DNA from: a virus
DNA length: 28,794 bases
Virus record (IMG/VR): IMGVR_UViG_3300023116_000244
Coordinates: 1-28,794 of that record
Direction: 5' to 3' (one strand)
Both the position numbers and the translations under genes were made by a program. Shown here piece after piece: positions 6,447-14,300 of this stretch. Position 1 is the stretch's first letter; every line of letters starts with the position of its first letter. Under the pieces are notes generated by a model that did no database searches, was not told the origin of the DNA, and was given only the letters and a program-made list of their open reading frames with translations.

Positions 6447-7604
6447 GTGAGTGAAATTAAAAATATCGACTTAGAATTTAAAGCAGAAGAAGAAGGAAAA
6501 GTTTCTGCTGTATTCTCAGTCTTCAATACATTAGATAGCGATGGCGATGTTGTCGTTCCAGAAGCTATCAAATCAGGATTTAAATCAGGTTCAGTTCCAA
6601 TGGTATGGGCTCATAAATGGGATATGCCAATAGGTAAAGGTGAAATCAAACAAGATGGCGATAAAGCTACATTTGAAGGTTCATTTTTTATGGACACAGA
6701 GTCTGGAAAAGAAGCATACAACTTAGTAAAAGCTATGGGTGACTTACAACAATGGTCATTTGGTTACAGAGTTAACGATAGCGAAAGAGGAAAATTCAAA
6801 AGTAATGATAAAGAAGTTGATGCTAGATATTTAAAAGATTTATCAGTTTATGAAGTATCACCAGTTCTTGTAGGTGCAAATCAAGAAACCTACACTATGG
6901 CTATTAAATCTAATAAGTCATTGCTAGAAGAATTAACAAAAGATACTTTAAGTTCAGAATCTTTTGCTGAAGAAAAACCAGCAGAAGAGCCAAAAGAAGA
7001 AGTAGTATCTCACGATGCAAATGCAGAACATTGTGCTTGTTGTAGTAAAAGCTATAGTGCTTGTGATTACGAGAAAACAGGTAAATGTGCAAAAGATATG
7101 AAAAAATCTGCTGACATTGAAGTTTCAGAGGAAGAACCAAAAACTTTCTCAGAGGAAGTTAAAAGTGTGCTTGCTGCACTTTCTAACTTAATGACACGAG
7201 CTAACGCCATTGCGATGTTGCGTGCCAAAGATGGGAGAAAAATAGGAGCCAAGGCAACTGAAGCCTTAAGAGCTGTTCAAGAAGACCTTATAGATGCATG
7301 GACTGAATTAGATGCATTCATCTCTGAGGTTGGTGCTGAAGAGGTTTTAGATGTTGACTTAGAAGAAGAACTAGCTGAAGAGATTATTGAAGATGATGAA
7401 CCAACTGATATAGTCGATACTGAAGAAGTTGAAGTTGAGGAAGTAGCAGAGGAACCTGATGCTGAATCAAGAGAAACTGAAGAAGTTCCAGTAGATAACA
7501 CTGAATCAGTTGACAATGATGACTTGGAAGATGATGTGTGGATAGAAAGCCAAAGATTAATAGCAGAAGCTATTGATGTTGAGGCTGACGACACAGAAGT
7601 ATAA
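6447..7604 (+). CDS. HK97-type prohead maturation protease (S78) with acidic tail
   Basis: This 385-residue protein has its protease domain in residues 1-155: VFSVFNTLDSDGDVVVPEAI, the catalytic His56 in VWAHKWDMPIGK, Ser104 in QQWSFGYRV and the closing LSVYEVSPVLVGANQET. This class cleaves the scaffold arm of the capsid protein inside the prohead. After residue 170 it differs from minimal proteases: a Cys/His cluster (H189, H195, C196, C198, C199, C206, C214), a helical part (236-295), and an extremely acidic tail (300-385). The tail may act as a scaffold. GTG start with AGGAG 8 bases upstream. The next gene is the major capsid protein, as expected. Confidence 0.92.
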   Translation: MSEIKNIDLEFKAEEEGKVSAVFSVFNTLDSDGDVVVPEAIKSGFKSGSVPMVWAHKWDMPIGKGEIKQDGDKATFEGSFFMDTESGKEAYNLVKAMGDLQQWSFGYRVNDSERGKFKSNDKEVDARYLKDLSVYEVSPVLVGANQETYTMAIKSNKSLLEELTKDTLSSESFAEEKPAEEPKEEVVSHDANAEHCACCSKSYSACDYEKTGKCAKDMKKSADIEVSEEEPKTFSEEVKSVLAALSNLMTRANAIAMLRAKDGRKIGAKATEALRAVQEDLIDAWTELDAFISEVGAEEVLDVDLEEELAEEIIEDDEPTDIVDTEEVEVEEVAEEPDAESRETEEVPVDNTESVDNDDLEDDVWIESQRLIAEAIDVEADDTEV

Positions 7605-7629
7605 GTAATCTAATAGGAGATAATTTACA

Positions 7630-8865
7630 GTGAGTAAAGTAGAAGAGCTTAGAGAAAATATCGCTAAATCTCGTGAAGAACTCAAATCTGTTTTTGATGC
7701 TCCAGCTGACAATGGTAAGTACTCACACGACCAAAAAGAGAAAATCAAAGGTCTTAATGAGGAATTAGCAACATCATTAGATGAGCTTAAGATTGAAGAA
7801 TCAAAAGCTGCTAATGCAAAAGCAATGGAAGTTGACGCAGATGCTGTCAACGAATTGCCAGTTGCTGAACCACAATCTGCTGGTATCAAAACAATTGGTG
7901 AGCAATTCACAAACACTGATGCTTATAAATCATATTTAAGCAATGGTGTTAAAGGTGTTGACTCTCAAGCAGAATTTAAAACAACTTTAAATACCACAGG
8001 TTATCCACCAGAGAGCCTTAGAGCACCTGGAATATTAGAGACAGCTTTAAGAGACCCTAATGCTGTTATTGGATTGTTTGACCAAATATCAACAACTCAA
8101 AACGCATATGTATATCTTGAAGAGACAACTTTCACAAACAATGCAGGTGAAATCGCAGAATCAGGAGACATCTCCTCTGCAAACGAATCAGCATTGGCTT
8201 TCACTGAAAGAACAGAAAGCATTCGCAAGATTGCTACTTTCTTACCAGTGACAGATGAGTTGTTAGCTGATGTCTCAGGTATTCAAGGATATGTCAACTC
8301 TCGTCTCACCACAATGATGAGATTGAGAATGGACAACCAATTACTAAATGGTAATGGTACAGCTCCAAACTTGACTGGTGTTTTGAATAAATCTGGTATT
8401 AACACATTTGACTATGCCTTGCCTTATGCAGGTGAATTAGGAAGACTTGGACAAGTCTACCAAGCTATTACAGAAATCAGAAAAGACGCTTTTGTCGAAC
8501 CTGATGCAATAGTTCTTCACCCAGAAGACTGGTATCAAATTGTTACAGCTGTATCTGATGTAACTACAAGTGGTTCTAAGAACCCATTAGTTGTAGCAGC
8601 AGGAAACTTCGGTTCCGATGTTGCAGCTAGATTATGGGGTCTTAAAGTCGTACCATCAACAGCAATTGCTGCTGGAACTGCCCTAGTTGGTAAGTTCGGT
8701 GGTGGCGATGCTGCTCAAATTGTTATGCGACAAGGTGTTGACCTTGCTGTATCTGACAGCCATAGTGACTTCTTTGCGAAGAATCAATTGGCAATCAGAT
8801 TGACAATGAGAATGGGTTTTGTCATTTACAGACCAACAGCTTTCTGTTCTATCACAAACTTCTAA
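7630..8865 (+). CDS. Major capsid protein, HK97 fold
   Basis: This 411-residue protein has a charged helical N-terminal arm (1-80) of the type that serves as built-in scaffold and is cut off by the protease encoded just upstream. The body shows the HK97 capsid pattern: ESLRAPGILETALRDPNAV, the loop region TTFTNNAGEIAESGDISS, RIRK-like IRKIATFLPVTDELLAD, the RLRMDNQLLNGNG segment before TGVLNKSG, DAIVLHPEDWYQI, LWGLKVVPSTAI, and the end VIYRPTAFCSITNF. GTG start with AGGAG 10 bases upstream. Codons are richer in C-ending forms than in neighbouring genes (AAC, TTC, GAC), in keeping with high expression. A strong terminator follows directly. Confidence 0.95.
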   Translation: MSKVEELRENIAKSREELKSVFDAPADNGKYSHDQKEKIKGLNEELATSLDELKIEESKAANAKAMEVDADAVNELPVAEPQSAGIKTIGEQFTNTDAYKSYLSNGVKGVDSQAEFKTTLNTTGYPPESLRAPGILETALRDPNAVIGLFDQISTTQNAYVYLEETTFTNNAGEIAESGDISSANESALAFTERTESIRKIATFLPVTDELLADVSGIQGYVNSRLTTMMRLRMDNQLLNGNGTAPNLTGVLNKSGINTFDYALPYAGELGRLGQVYQAITEIRKDAFVEPDAIVLHPEDWYQIVTAVSDVTTSGSKNPLVVAAGNFGSDVAARLWGLKVVPSTAIAAGTALVGKFGGGDAAQIVMRQGVDLAVSDSHSDFFAKNQLAIRLTMRMGFVIYRPTAFCSITNF

Positions 8866-8892
8866 GTTTGAGATAAAACGATAGTGTAGATT

Positions 8893-8915
8893 AGCCCTCT
8901 TCGGAGGGCTTTTCT
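8893..8915 (+). terminator. Rho-independent terminator after capsid gene
   Basis: A perfect 7-bp stem AGCCCTC (8893-8899) with GAGGGCT (8904-8910) is closed by a stable TTCG tetraloop and followed by TTTCT. The T tract is short, so partial read-through into the connector genes is likely. This would make capsid mRNA more abundant than downstream mRNA. Confidence 0.88.
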
Positions 8916-8954
8916 AATACCAACAATTTTTAATTTATAAGTTAGGATTTAATT

Positions 8955-9242
8955 ATGTATACAATTCCAGAAAAAAATATTTATAGGCTACCTGATGGAA
9001 AGCTATGGGAGGGTGACGCAGTAGATGTGCCAACTTCTCAAGCTGACTTAATTGCTAAAGCTGGTAAGGAATATCCAACTGATTGGCTCAAAGAGCAAGG
9101 TTGGGGTAAAAAAGAAAAACCAGCTAAAAAATCAAAATCCTCAAAACCTGCTAAAAAAGCAGAAAAAGTTGAGGAAAAAGCAGTTAAATCTGATGAGGTA
9201 GAAGATAAATCAGTAAAGAATTTCGATATAGAAGATAAGTAA
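8955..9242 (+). CDS. Small capsid-adjacent protein with Lys/Glu tail
   Basis: This 95-residue protein has an ordered-looking N-terminus (IPEKNIYRLPDGKLWEGDAV to DWLKEQGW, 1-51) followed by a low-complexity Lys/Ala/Glu tail (KPAKKSKSSKPAKKAEKVEE). AGGA precedes the ATG. It lies between the capsid terminator and the head-tail connector, where small decoration or head-associated proteins are common. The opening pattern of turn-rich strands ending in a Trp is also seen in the small gene at 15659. The family is not recognised; a virion surface or head-joining role is inference. Confidence 0.65.
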   Translation: MYTIPEKNIYRLPDGKLWEGDAVDVPTSQADLIAKAGKEYPTDWLKEQGWGKKEKPAKKSKSSKPAKKAEKVEEKAVKSDEVEDKSVKNFDIEDK

Positions 9243-9252
9243 GGAGGTCTAA

Positions 9253-9915
9253 ATGGCTTTCTCAACTGCAGCCGATGTAGAGGCTTATACTCGTATTGAT
9301 TTCGATTCTGATTTAGAGACACATTTAACAGACAATTTAATACCTTTTGTAGATGAAGCTATTGTTCAATATGTTGGATATGATGTTGAATACAAACAGC
9401 AAACAGAAACATTTACAGGTGACCAAACAAAAGAACTCTTTTTAACACATATACCTGTTCGTTCTATTGTTTCAGTTGTAGAAGATGATTTTACATTAAC
9501 TGAGGGCTCTAGTGCTGATTATGTATTTTATCCAAATGGTAGATTACATAGAATTGGTATAAGATGGTCTTATGCTAGAGAAAGAAACATTGTAGTAACT
9601 TATAATGCAGGTTATACAGCACATGGTGGTGGATTAAGTACTGATTTGCCTACTGTATTTAAAATGGTTTCAGCCAGAGCTGCTGCAAGACTATTAGAAG
9701 CTGTATTAGTTGTTTCTTCTCAACAAGAACCTAGTGCTATTAGTGACCAAAATACTACTGATGGAACTGCTGGTAACTTTAATTTAGCTAATAATGAAAG
9801 AATTGGTGACTATTCAGCAAGTTATTCAATAGGTTTAGATGCATTATCTGTAGCACCATTAAGTGGTTCTGACAGAACTCTACTTTCACCATATAGGAAA
9901 TCCTTTTTCGTGTAG
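9253..9915 (+). CDS. Head-tail connector protein (gp6-like)
   Basis: This 220-residue protein begins MAFSTAADVEAYTRIDF and shows the connector pattern: a helical N-terminus with DNLIPFVDEAIVQYVGYD, the strand pair ETFTGDQTKELFLTHIPVRS, SADYVFYPNGRLHRI, and NIVVTYNAGYTAHG leading to a helix DLPTVFKMVSARAAARLLEA. This family (HK97 gp6 / SPP1 gp15 type) forms the ring below the portal. A perfect AAGGAGG ribosome binding site overlaps the stop of the gene before. The Ser/Thr/Asn-rich part after residue 155 is longer than in minimal members. Confidence 0.85.
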   Translation: MAFSTAADVEAYTRIDFDSDLETHLTDNLIPFVDEAIVQYVGYDVEYKQQTETFTGDQTKELFLTHIPVRSIVSVVEDDFTLTEGSSADYVFYPNGRLHRIGIRWSYARERNIVVTYNAGYTAHGGGLSTDLPTVFKMVSARAAARLLEAVLVVSSQQEPSAISDQNTTDGTAGNFNLANNERIGDYSASYSIGLDALSVAPLSGSDRTLLSPYRKSFFV

Positions 9916-9918
9916 ATT

Positions 9919-10557
9919 ATGCCTAATAAGAAAGCACCTAGCGTGGAGGAAGCAAAGGCTTTATTTATAGGCAGTCCTAATAAATTACTTAAAGAATGGT
10001 CCAGTGAATGGGGTGTTTCAATTGAAAGAGTAAGACAACTTAAAGTAGAAGCTGGTCTATCTATTGGTAATGAAATAGATTACGAAATAGCAAATCAAGT
10101 AATTCAAAGAATACAATCAGGTTATGGAACTATAACTACTAGAAAAACATATGAAGGTTTGCCAGTTGGATATGATAAATTTCGTACTTGGTGTTTAAAA
10201 GATGTAGAACTAGCAAAACAAGCAGAAGAGGCCAGAAGTAATTTTTTAAATTCTTCATTTAATCCTACAGAAAAAGTTTGTTATAAATGTTCTCTTAATA
10301 AATCTATTAATGAATATAATAAATCAGCTAAATACAAAGATGGTTACCACAGATACTGCAAAGAGTGTCAAGTTCAGATAGCTGAAGAAACTGTAAAGCC
10401 AGATAAGAAAACTTGTTTATTGTGTAAACAAAGTCTTTCACCTAGTTCTTTTGATAGCAATTCAAAATTTAGAGATGGGTTATCTTTATTTTGTAAAACC
10501 TGTAAATCTAAGGAAAGAAGAAAACAAAGAAGGACAAACGAAAATTTAGGAATTTGA
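9919..10557 (+). CDS. Putative DNA-binding protein: HTH plus two zinc ribbons
   Basis: This 212-residue protein has three parts. Residues 23-48 (LLKEWSSEWGVSIERVRQLK) read like a helix-turn-helix. Residues 121-150 hold C121-x2-C124 and C147-x2-C150. Residues 166-195 repeat the same plan (C166-x2-C169, C192-x2-C195), each with a [FY]-x6-9-K-x-[KR]-D-G core, followed by a basic tail KSKERRKQRR. The two ribbons are clearly a tandem duplication. Similar Cys-pair modules occur in endonuclease VII-like and other DNA-binding phage proteins, but I see no catalytic His. It has no ribosome binding site and starts 3 bases after the connector stop, so reinitiation is likely. It is a foreign-looking gene in a head-tail block and could be a regulator. 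Confidence 0.75.
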   Translation: MPNKKAPSVEEAKALFIGSPNKLLKEWSSEWGVSIERVRQLKVEAGLSIGNEIDYEIANQVIQRIQSGYGTITTRKTYEGLPVGYDKFRTWCLKDVELAKQAEEARSNFLNSSFNPTEKVCYKCSLNKSINEYNKSAKYKDGYHRYCKECQVQIAEETVKPDKKTCLLCKQSLSPSSFDSNSKFRDGLSLFCKTCKSKERRKQRRTNENLGI

Positions 10558-10581
10558 CAAACTCTTATTTTCTGCTAAACT
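10554..10581 (+). promoter_or_regulatory. Sigma-A-type promoter inside late operon
   Basis: A consensus -35 TTGACA (10554-10559) is followed by 16 bases and an extended -10 TGC-TAAACT (10573-10581; fits the actinobacterial TANNNT). Expected start is near 10588, giving a leader of about 20 bases with an AAGGAG ribosome binding site for the gene at 10609. The -35 overlaps the stop of the zinc ribbon gene. It is the best promoter in the window. Confidence 0.75.
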
Positions 10582-10608
10582 TTATATTATGCAGAAAAAG
10601 GAGAATAA

Positions 10609-10758
10609 TTGAAAGACCAAATCGCAAGTCATATAGTAGCAATAACCAAAGAAGTATTTGGTATGAACGCCAAAGATACTTTTTTACAAGTAGGACAAAT
10701 GTCTAAATTTATCAAAGAACTTGATAAAGAATTTGATATTAAGTATAAGGGGGAATAA
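10609..10758 (+). CDS. 49-residue protein with TTG start
   Basis: TTG at 10609-10611 preceded by AAGGAG (10598-10603, 5-base spacing) opens a 49-codon frame that ends in TAA sharing a base with the next ATG. The protein begins MKDQIASHIVAITKEVFGMN and ends in ELDKEFDIKYKGE. It looks helical with no Cys and no membrane segment. The tight coupling on both sides and codon use like the neighbours support a real gene. It directly follows a strong promoter. The family is not recognised; small promoter-driven genes in virion blocks are often host-modifying accessory genes, which is a suggestion only. Confidence 0.75.
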   Translation: MKDQIASHIVAITKEVFGMNAKDTFLQVGQMSKFIKELDKEFDIKYKGE

Positions 10759-11006
10759 TGAATCAAAGATTATTTAAATTTGATATTGTAAAAATAACGA
10801 GAGGAAAAGAAACTCACCCCTATCAAACAGAAGAAGTTATTGATAAGGGTCACATTATCTTATCTACCTTTGGTTATGCTAATCCTAGAGAACCATTTTG
10901 GAAGTGGTCAGCTAAGGCACAGAGAGAGTACACAAAAGAAAATAAAACTGATGCGAGAGAAAGTTTTATTTTTAGAGAGTACTTAAAAGCTGAGGAAGAA
11001 GAATAA
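10758..11006 (+). CDS. Hypothetical protein, second gene of accessory pair
   Basis: This 82-residue protein begins MNQRLFKFDIVKITRGKETH and has aromatic-rich middle parts (FGYANPREPFWKWSAKAQRE) and an acidic end (KAEEEE). GGGGG (10749-10753) lies 4 bases before the ATG. It overlaps the TTG-start gene by one base, so the two are co-translated from the promoter at 10554. The strand-rich N-terminus (FDIVKITRG ... GHIILST) could be a small beta barrel. I do not recognise a family. Confidence 0.72.
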   Translation: MNQRLFKFDIVKITRGKETHPYQTEEVIDKGHIILSTFGYANPREPFWKWSAKAQREYTKENKTDARESFIFREYLKAEEEE

Positions 11007-11026
11007 AGACAGAAATTTTAGCTTGG

Positions 11027-11046
11027 CATACTATATTTATAGTATG
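11027..11046 (+). promoter_or_regulatory. Leaderless-type -10 box within inverted repeat at head-closure start
   Basis: TATATT (11032-11037) ends exactly 6 bases before the ATG at 11044. The box sits in an inverted repeat, CATACTAT (11027-11034) with ATAGTATG (11039-11046), which ends with the start codon itself. No ribosome binding site is present. The repeat could be an operator over the promoter. In a longer read-through mRNA it would form a hairpin hiding the ATG. Confidence 0.45.
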
Positions 11047-11391
11047 TCAGCTAAATACCCCACAAGATTACTAATTAACAAAGTTCATATTCAAAGAGTT
11101 TCTAGCACAGACGTAGATAGTCGTGGTTTACAATCAACTGCTTGGTCTAATGCATATGAAAATGTTATATGTAGATTAGTTTTCAATACAGAAGTTGAAA
11201 ATCGAAGTGGTAGAAATACAATATTACAAAGTTATACAGCTTATTTTGAGGGAACTGTAGATATTAAAGCATCAGATAGATTGTATGAACCTGCAACAGA
11301 AAAGTACTTTGAAATAGATAGTGTCCAAATTAGTGCTAATAGATTAGGAAGAGTATTACTTAAAACAGCAAATTTACTCTATAGAGAATAA
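11044..11391 (+). CDS. Head closure / head-tail joining protein
   Basis: The 115-residue protein starts MSAKYPTRLLINKVHIQRVS. The pattern STDVDSRGLQSTAWSNAYENVICRLVFNTEVENRSGRNT followed by YTAYFEGTVDIKASDRL and the end FEIDSVQISANRLGRVLLKTANL fits the small beta-barrel head-closure proteins (SPP1 gp16-type stoppers) that seal the connector after packaging. The position between connector and tail terminator agrees. I prefer the ATG at 11044 over a TTG at 11023, because a -10 box is placed for a leaderless start and the upstream seven codons add nothing family-like. The stop overlaps the next ATG by one base. Confidence 0.72.
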   Translation: MSAKYPTRLLINKVHIQRVSSTDVDSRGLQSTAWSNAYENVICRLVFNTEVENRSGRNTILQSYTAYFEGTVDIKASDRLYEPATEKYFEIDSVQISANRLGRVLLKTANLLYRE

Positions 11392-14300
11392 TGTCAGTAA
11401 GACTTCTTAATGATGTTGGAGAAAGAAGAGTTGTTGAAAAACAAAAATTTGTTTCTGAAACTCGTAAAGATGTAATTCTAAGTAAAAGGGGAGAAGCTCG
11501 AATATATAGAGCTAACAGAACTTTCTTATGGGCTAAATCTTTAGGTGCATCCACTCAAGCAACAAACAGCTTGGTAAATTTATCATATGGTGTTCTACAG
11601 ACAATTAATGATATTCAAGCATTATTCAGTGCTGGTAACTTTGTAAGGTCTGTTGCTGCTCGTTATGCTTGGACAATTGGTGGTAGAGCGTTATCAAAAG
11701 TACAAAGCAAAATTGTTCCTCAAGGTGGTGGAATTATTGGTAGGGCTATGCGTGTTCAGGCTGGTAGACAATCTAAAAAAATATTATCTTCTATGTCTAG
11801 TAATTTTTTCGTAAAAACAGAAATAGAAATTAAAAATGTAGTAAATATGGAAAAACATATTAAGAACCAACTAACACAAGGTAAAGGTTTAGCTAGACAG
11901 TGGGCACTAATGACTGCTGCAAATGCTGTTTCTAATGCACCTGACCCATACACTCAAGCTCAAAAAATTATGGGTAACAATCAAAAAAAAGGTTTAAAAA
12001 AAAGTCTTGATGGCAACTTTATGTCAGACCAAAACTATTTAAAAGACTCAACTATTTTTGGAAATATATTTAGTCAGACTATGAATGTATCAGAAGCTCA
12101 ACATTATAAAAAATTCTTAGCCACTGGTCGTAATCCTAATGATTATTTTGATGCTTATAGAAATAAAATAATTGAAATGAATGATGCTTATGATAAAGCA
12201 CAAAATCCTTATGGACCTACATATGTAAAAAATATGAAAACTGGAGAATTAGGCTACCAAAAAAACTTAGTTGATGAAATTAATAAATTAAAAAATGAAG
12301 CTAATAACAAGTATGGAACTCTCAAAGATGCTACTGATATAATAGAAAATCCTCATGGTTTAGATATAACTAAGAGTGCTGATAGAAAAATTATGAACAT
12401 GGGTACTGCTTCAATACCATATCAAGACAAATTTACTGTTGAAGATTTTGACAGAATATTAAATGGTTCTGCTACTTATACAAATAAATATAACGCTTAC
12501 TACGATTTGACACATTCTCTTAATTCATTAAGTAGAGCTAGGCAAGAAGGTGTCAAACCAGGTGCGAGAAAACCATTGGGGGGTGGTCCATCAGCTGTAG
12601 CCTATAGAGCACAAAAAGGTGGAAAAGAAGAAGCTAAATTTATGGATATGTTAAGAAAAGCAGCAAATGAAAGTTGGTACAATAGTAGTATGTCTAATGC
12701 AATCATTGATAAAGCATTAGGAACAAAAGGGTTTGGAACTACATATCGAGAAATGTTACATATAGAAACAGGTAACAGGGGTGTTCCTTTTGATGGCTTG
12801 TTTGTAAATGGTAGATTAAATCCAATATATGAAGGTAGAAATTTAGGCTATCAATTATTTAAAAGTTCTAACAATCCTAAAGACCCAAACTATATTCCAA
12901 GCCGAGACCAAATACAAAGAGCTATACATATTGATAATGAAAAATTTAAAGTTAAAGATGCATTTTTAAGAATATCGGTTTCTTTTGGTGGTAGAACTGC
13001 ACAAAGTAAATTTGCTGATGCTATTAGTGATGCACAAGAAATAGAATATGGTGGTATACAAAAATCAAAAAGTGGTATTAAAACTGCACATGGCAAAAAT
13101 GGAAATGATAGAACCTATAGATATACTTATCCAAGAACTTTATTTATGCATCAAGCTGCTTACAGTGCTGCTAAATCTTTAGGATTAAACTTTGGTATGA
13201 CACAGCCAAAAGTTACAAAGCATCAGATAAGAGGAAAATTTTATCAAGGCGAAACTACTTCTATGGAACCTAAACAAAAACAAAAAGCATTTAACTTAAT
13301 GTTAGATAGAAAAACAAAAGAAATCTTAAATGCTGAACTAGATATACGAAGAAAAACAGATTTAACTGGTAGGGTTTCTATAAGGGATGCTTATGAAACT
13401 ATATTATACGACCCAGAAGGAACTAGGTACAATGCACCTTTATTTAGAAATAAAGAATTGATACAAGAAAGTGTTCGTAAAATTACAAGTCCAGCAAATA
13501 GAAGGTCAACAATAATGTTTGATGATGCTGGTAATCCTCAAGTAGTTTATGAAGATACTGAACAAATTGGTGGTGGAGGTTATAAAAACTATTTTGATTC
13601 ACTTAATGATGCTCTAAAGTCAGGTAATGATGTTGGTGCTGCAATTAGAGCTAATCGAATATGGCAAAGCCAATTTAAACAAAATTTAAATGAAATATTT
13701 GGTGGTATAGGTGCAGATTTAGGTGATGAGGTAGTCTGGTATGCAAGATTTTCTGATGAAATGGCTTCAAGATATGGTGTTACTTCTATTGAGGACATTG
13801 TAGAAAACATACAAGCTAATGTTAGTAAAGCTAGAAGAAACTATATTGAATCAGCACAAATACAATCTAACGATAGATTAAAAAAAGGTAGAGCAAAGAG
13901 AGAACAAGATGCTATGGAATTTGCAGCTAAAAATGGTAAAAATTCCAAAATAGAAGCTGAGACTTTATACAAAACTAAACTTCAAGAATTAGAAGAAGCA
14001 GCAGATATAGAAGAATACATAACCTTAACTAATCAATTAAAAGATTTCCCTTATCAACAAGTATGGGATGAAATGGAAGAAGCAGAGTTAGATAGATTAA
14101 GAAGAGTCTATGACCCTAAGAGAGGTAGAGCAGCAACAGGTAAAAAAGTGACTCTAGGTGAAGAATCAATTTCTCTAAAACAATTTATGGGGGAGTTTAC
14201 TGAGGGTTTTGAAACAGAACTAAAAAATGTTGCACAAAGAATATCTAAAGAACAAAACATACCTCTTATAGATGCATATCAAACAAGTGAGTTCTTAGAA

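Noticed and set aside
7277-7594. 105-codon reverse frame, almost all Ser and Thr
   Set aside because: It is the mirror of the Glu/Asp/Val-rich tail of the prohead protease; such codons give Ser/Thr on the other strand.
10583-10588. TATATT as the -10 box of the promoter at 10554
   Set aside because: The spacing to TTGACA would be 23 bases, too long. TAAACT with a TG extension and a 16-base spacing is better.
11023-11043. TTG start seven codons upstream for the head-closure gene
   Set aside because: It has no ribosome binding site. The inverted repeat and -10 box lie within these codons, and the ATG at 11044 fits better.
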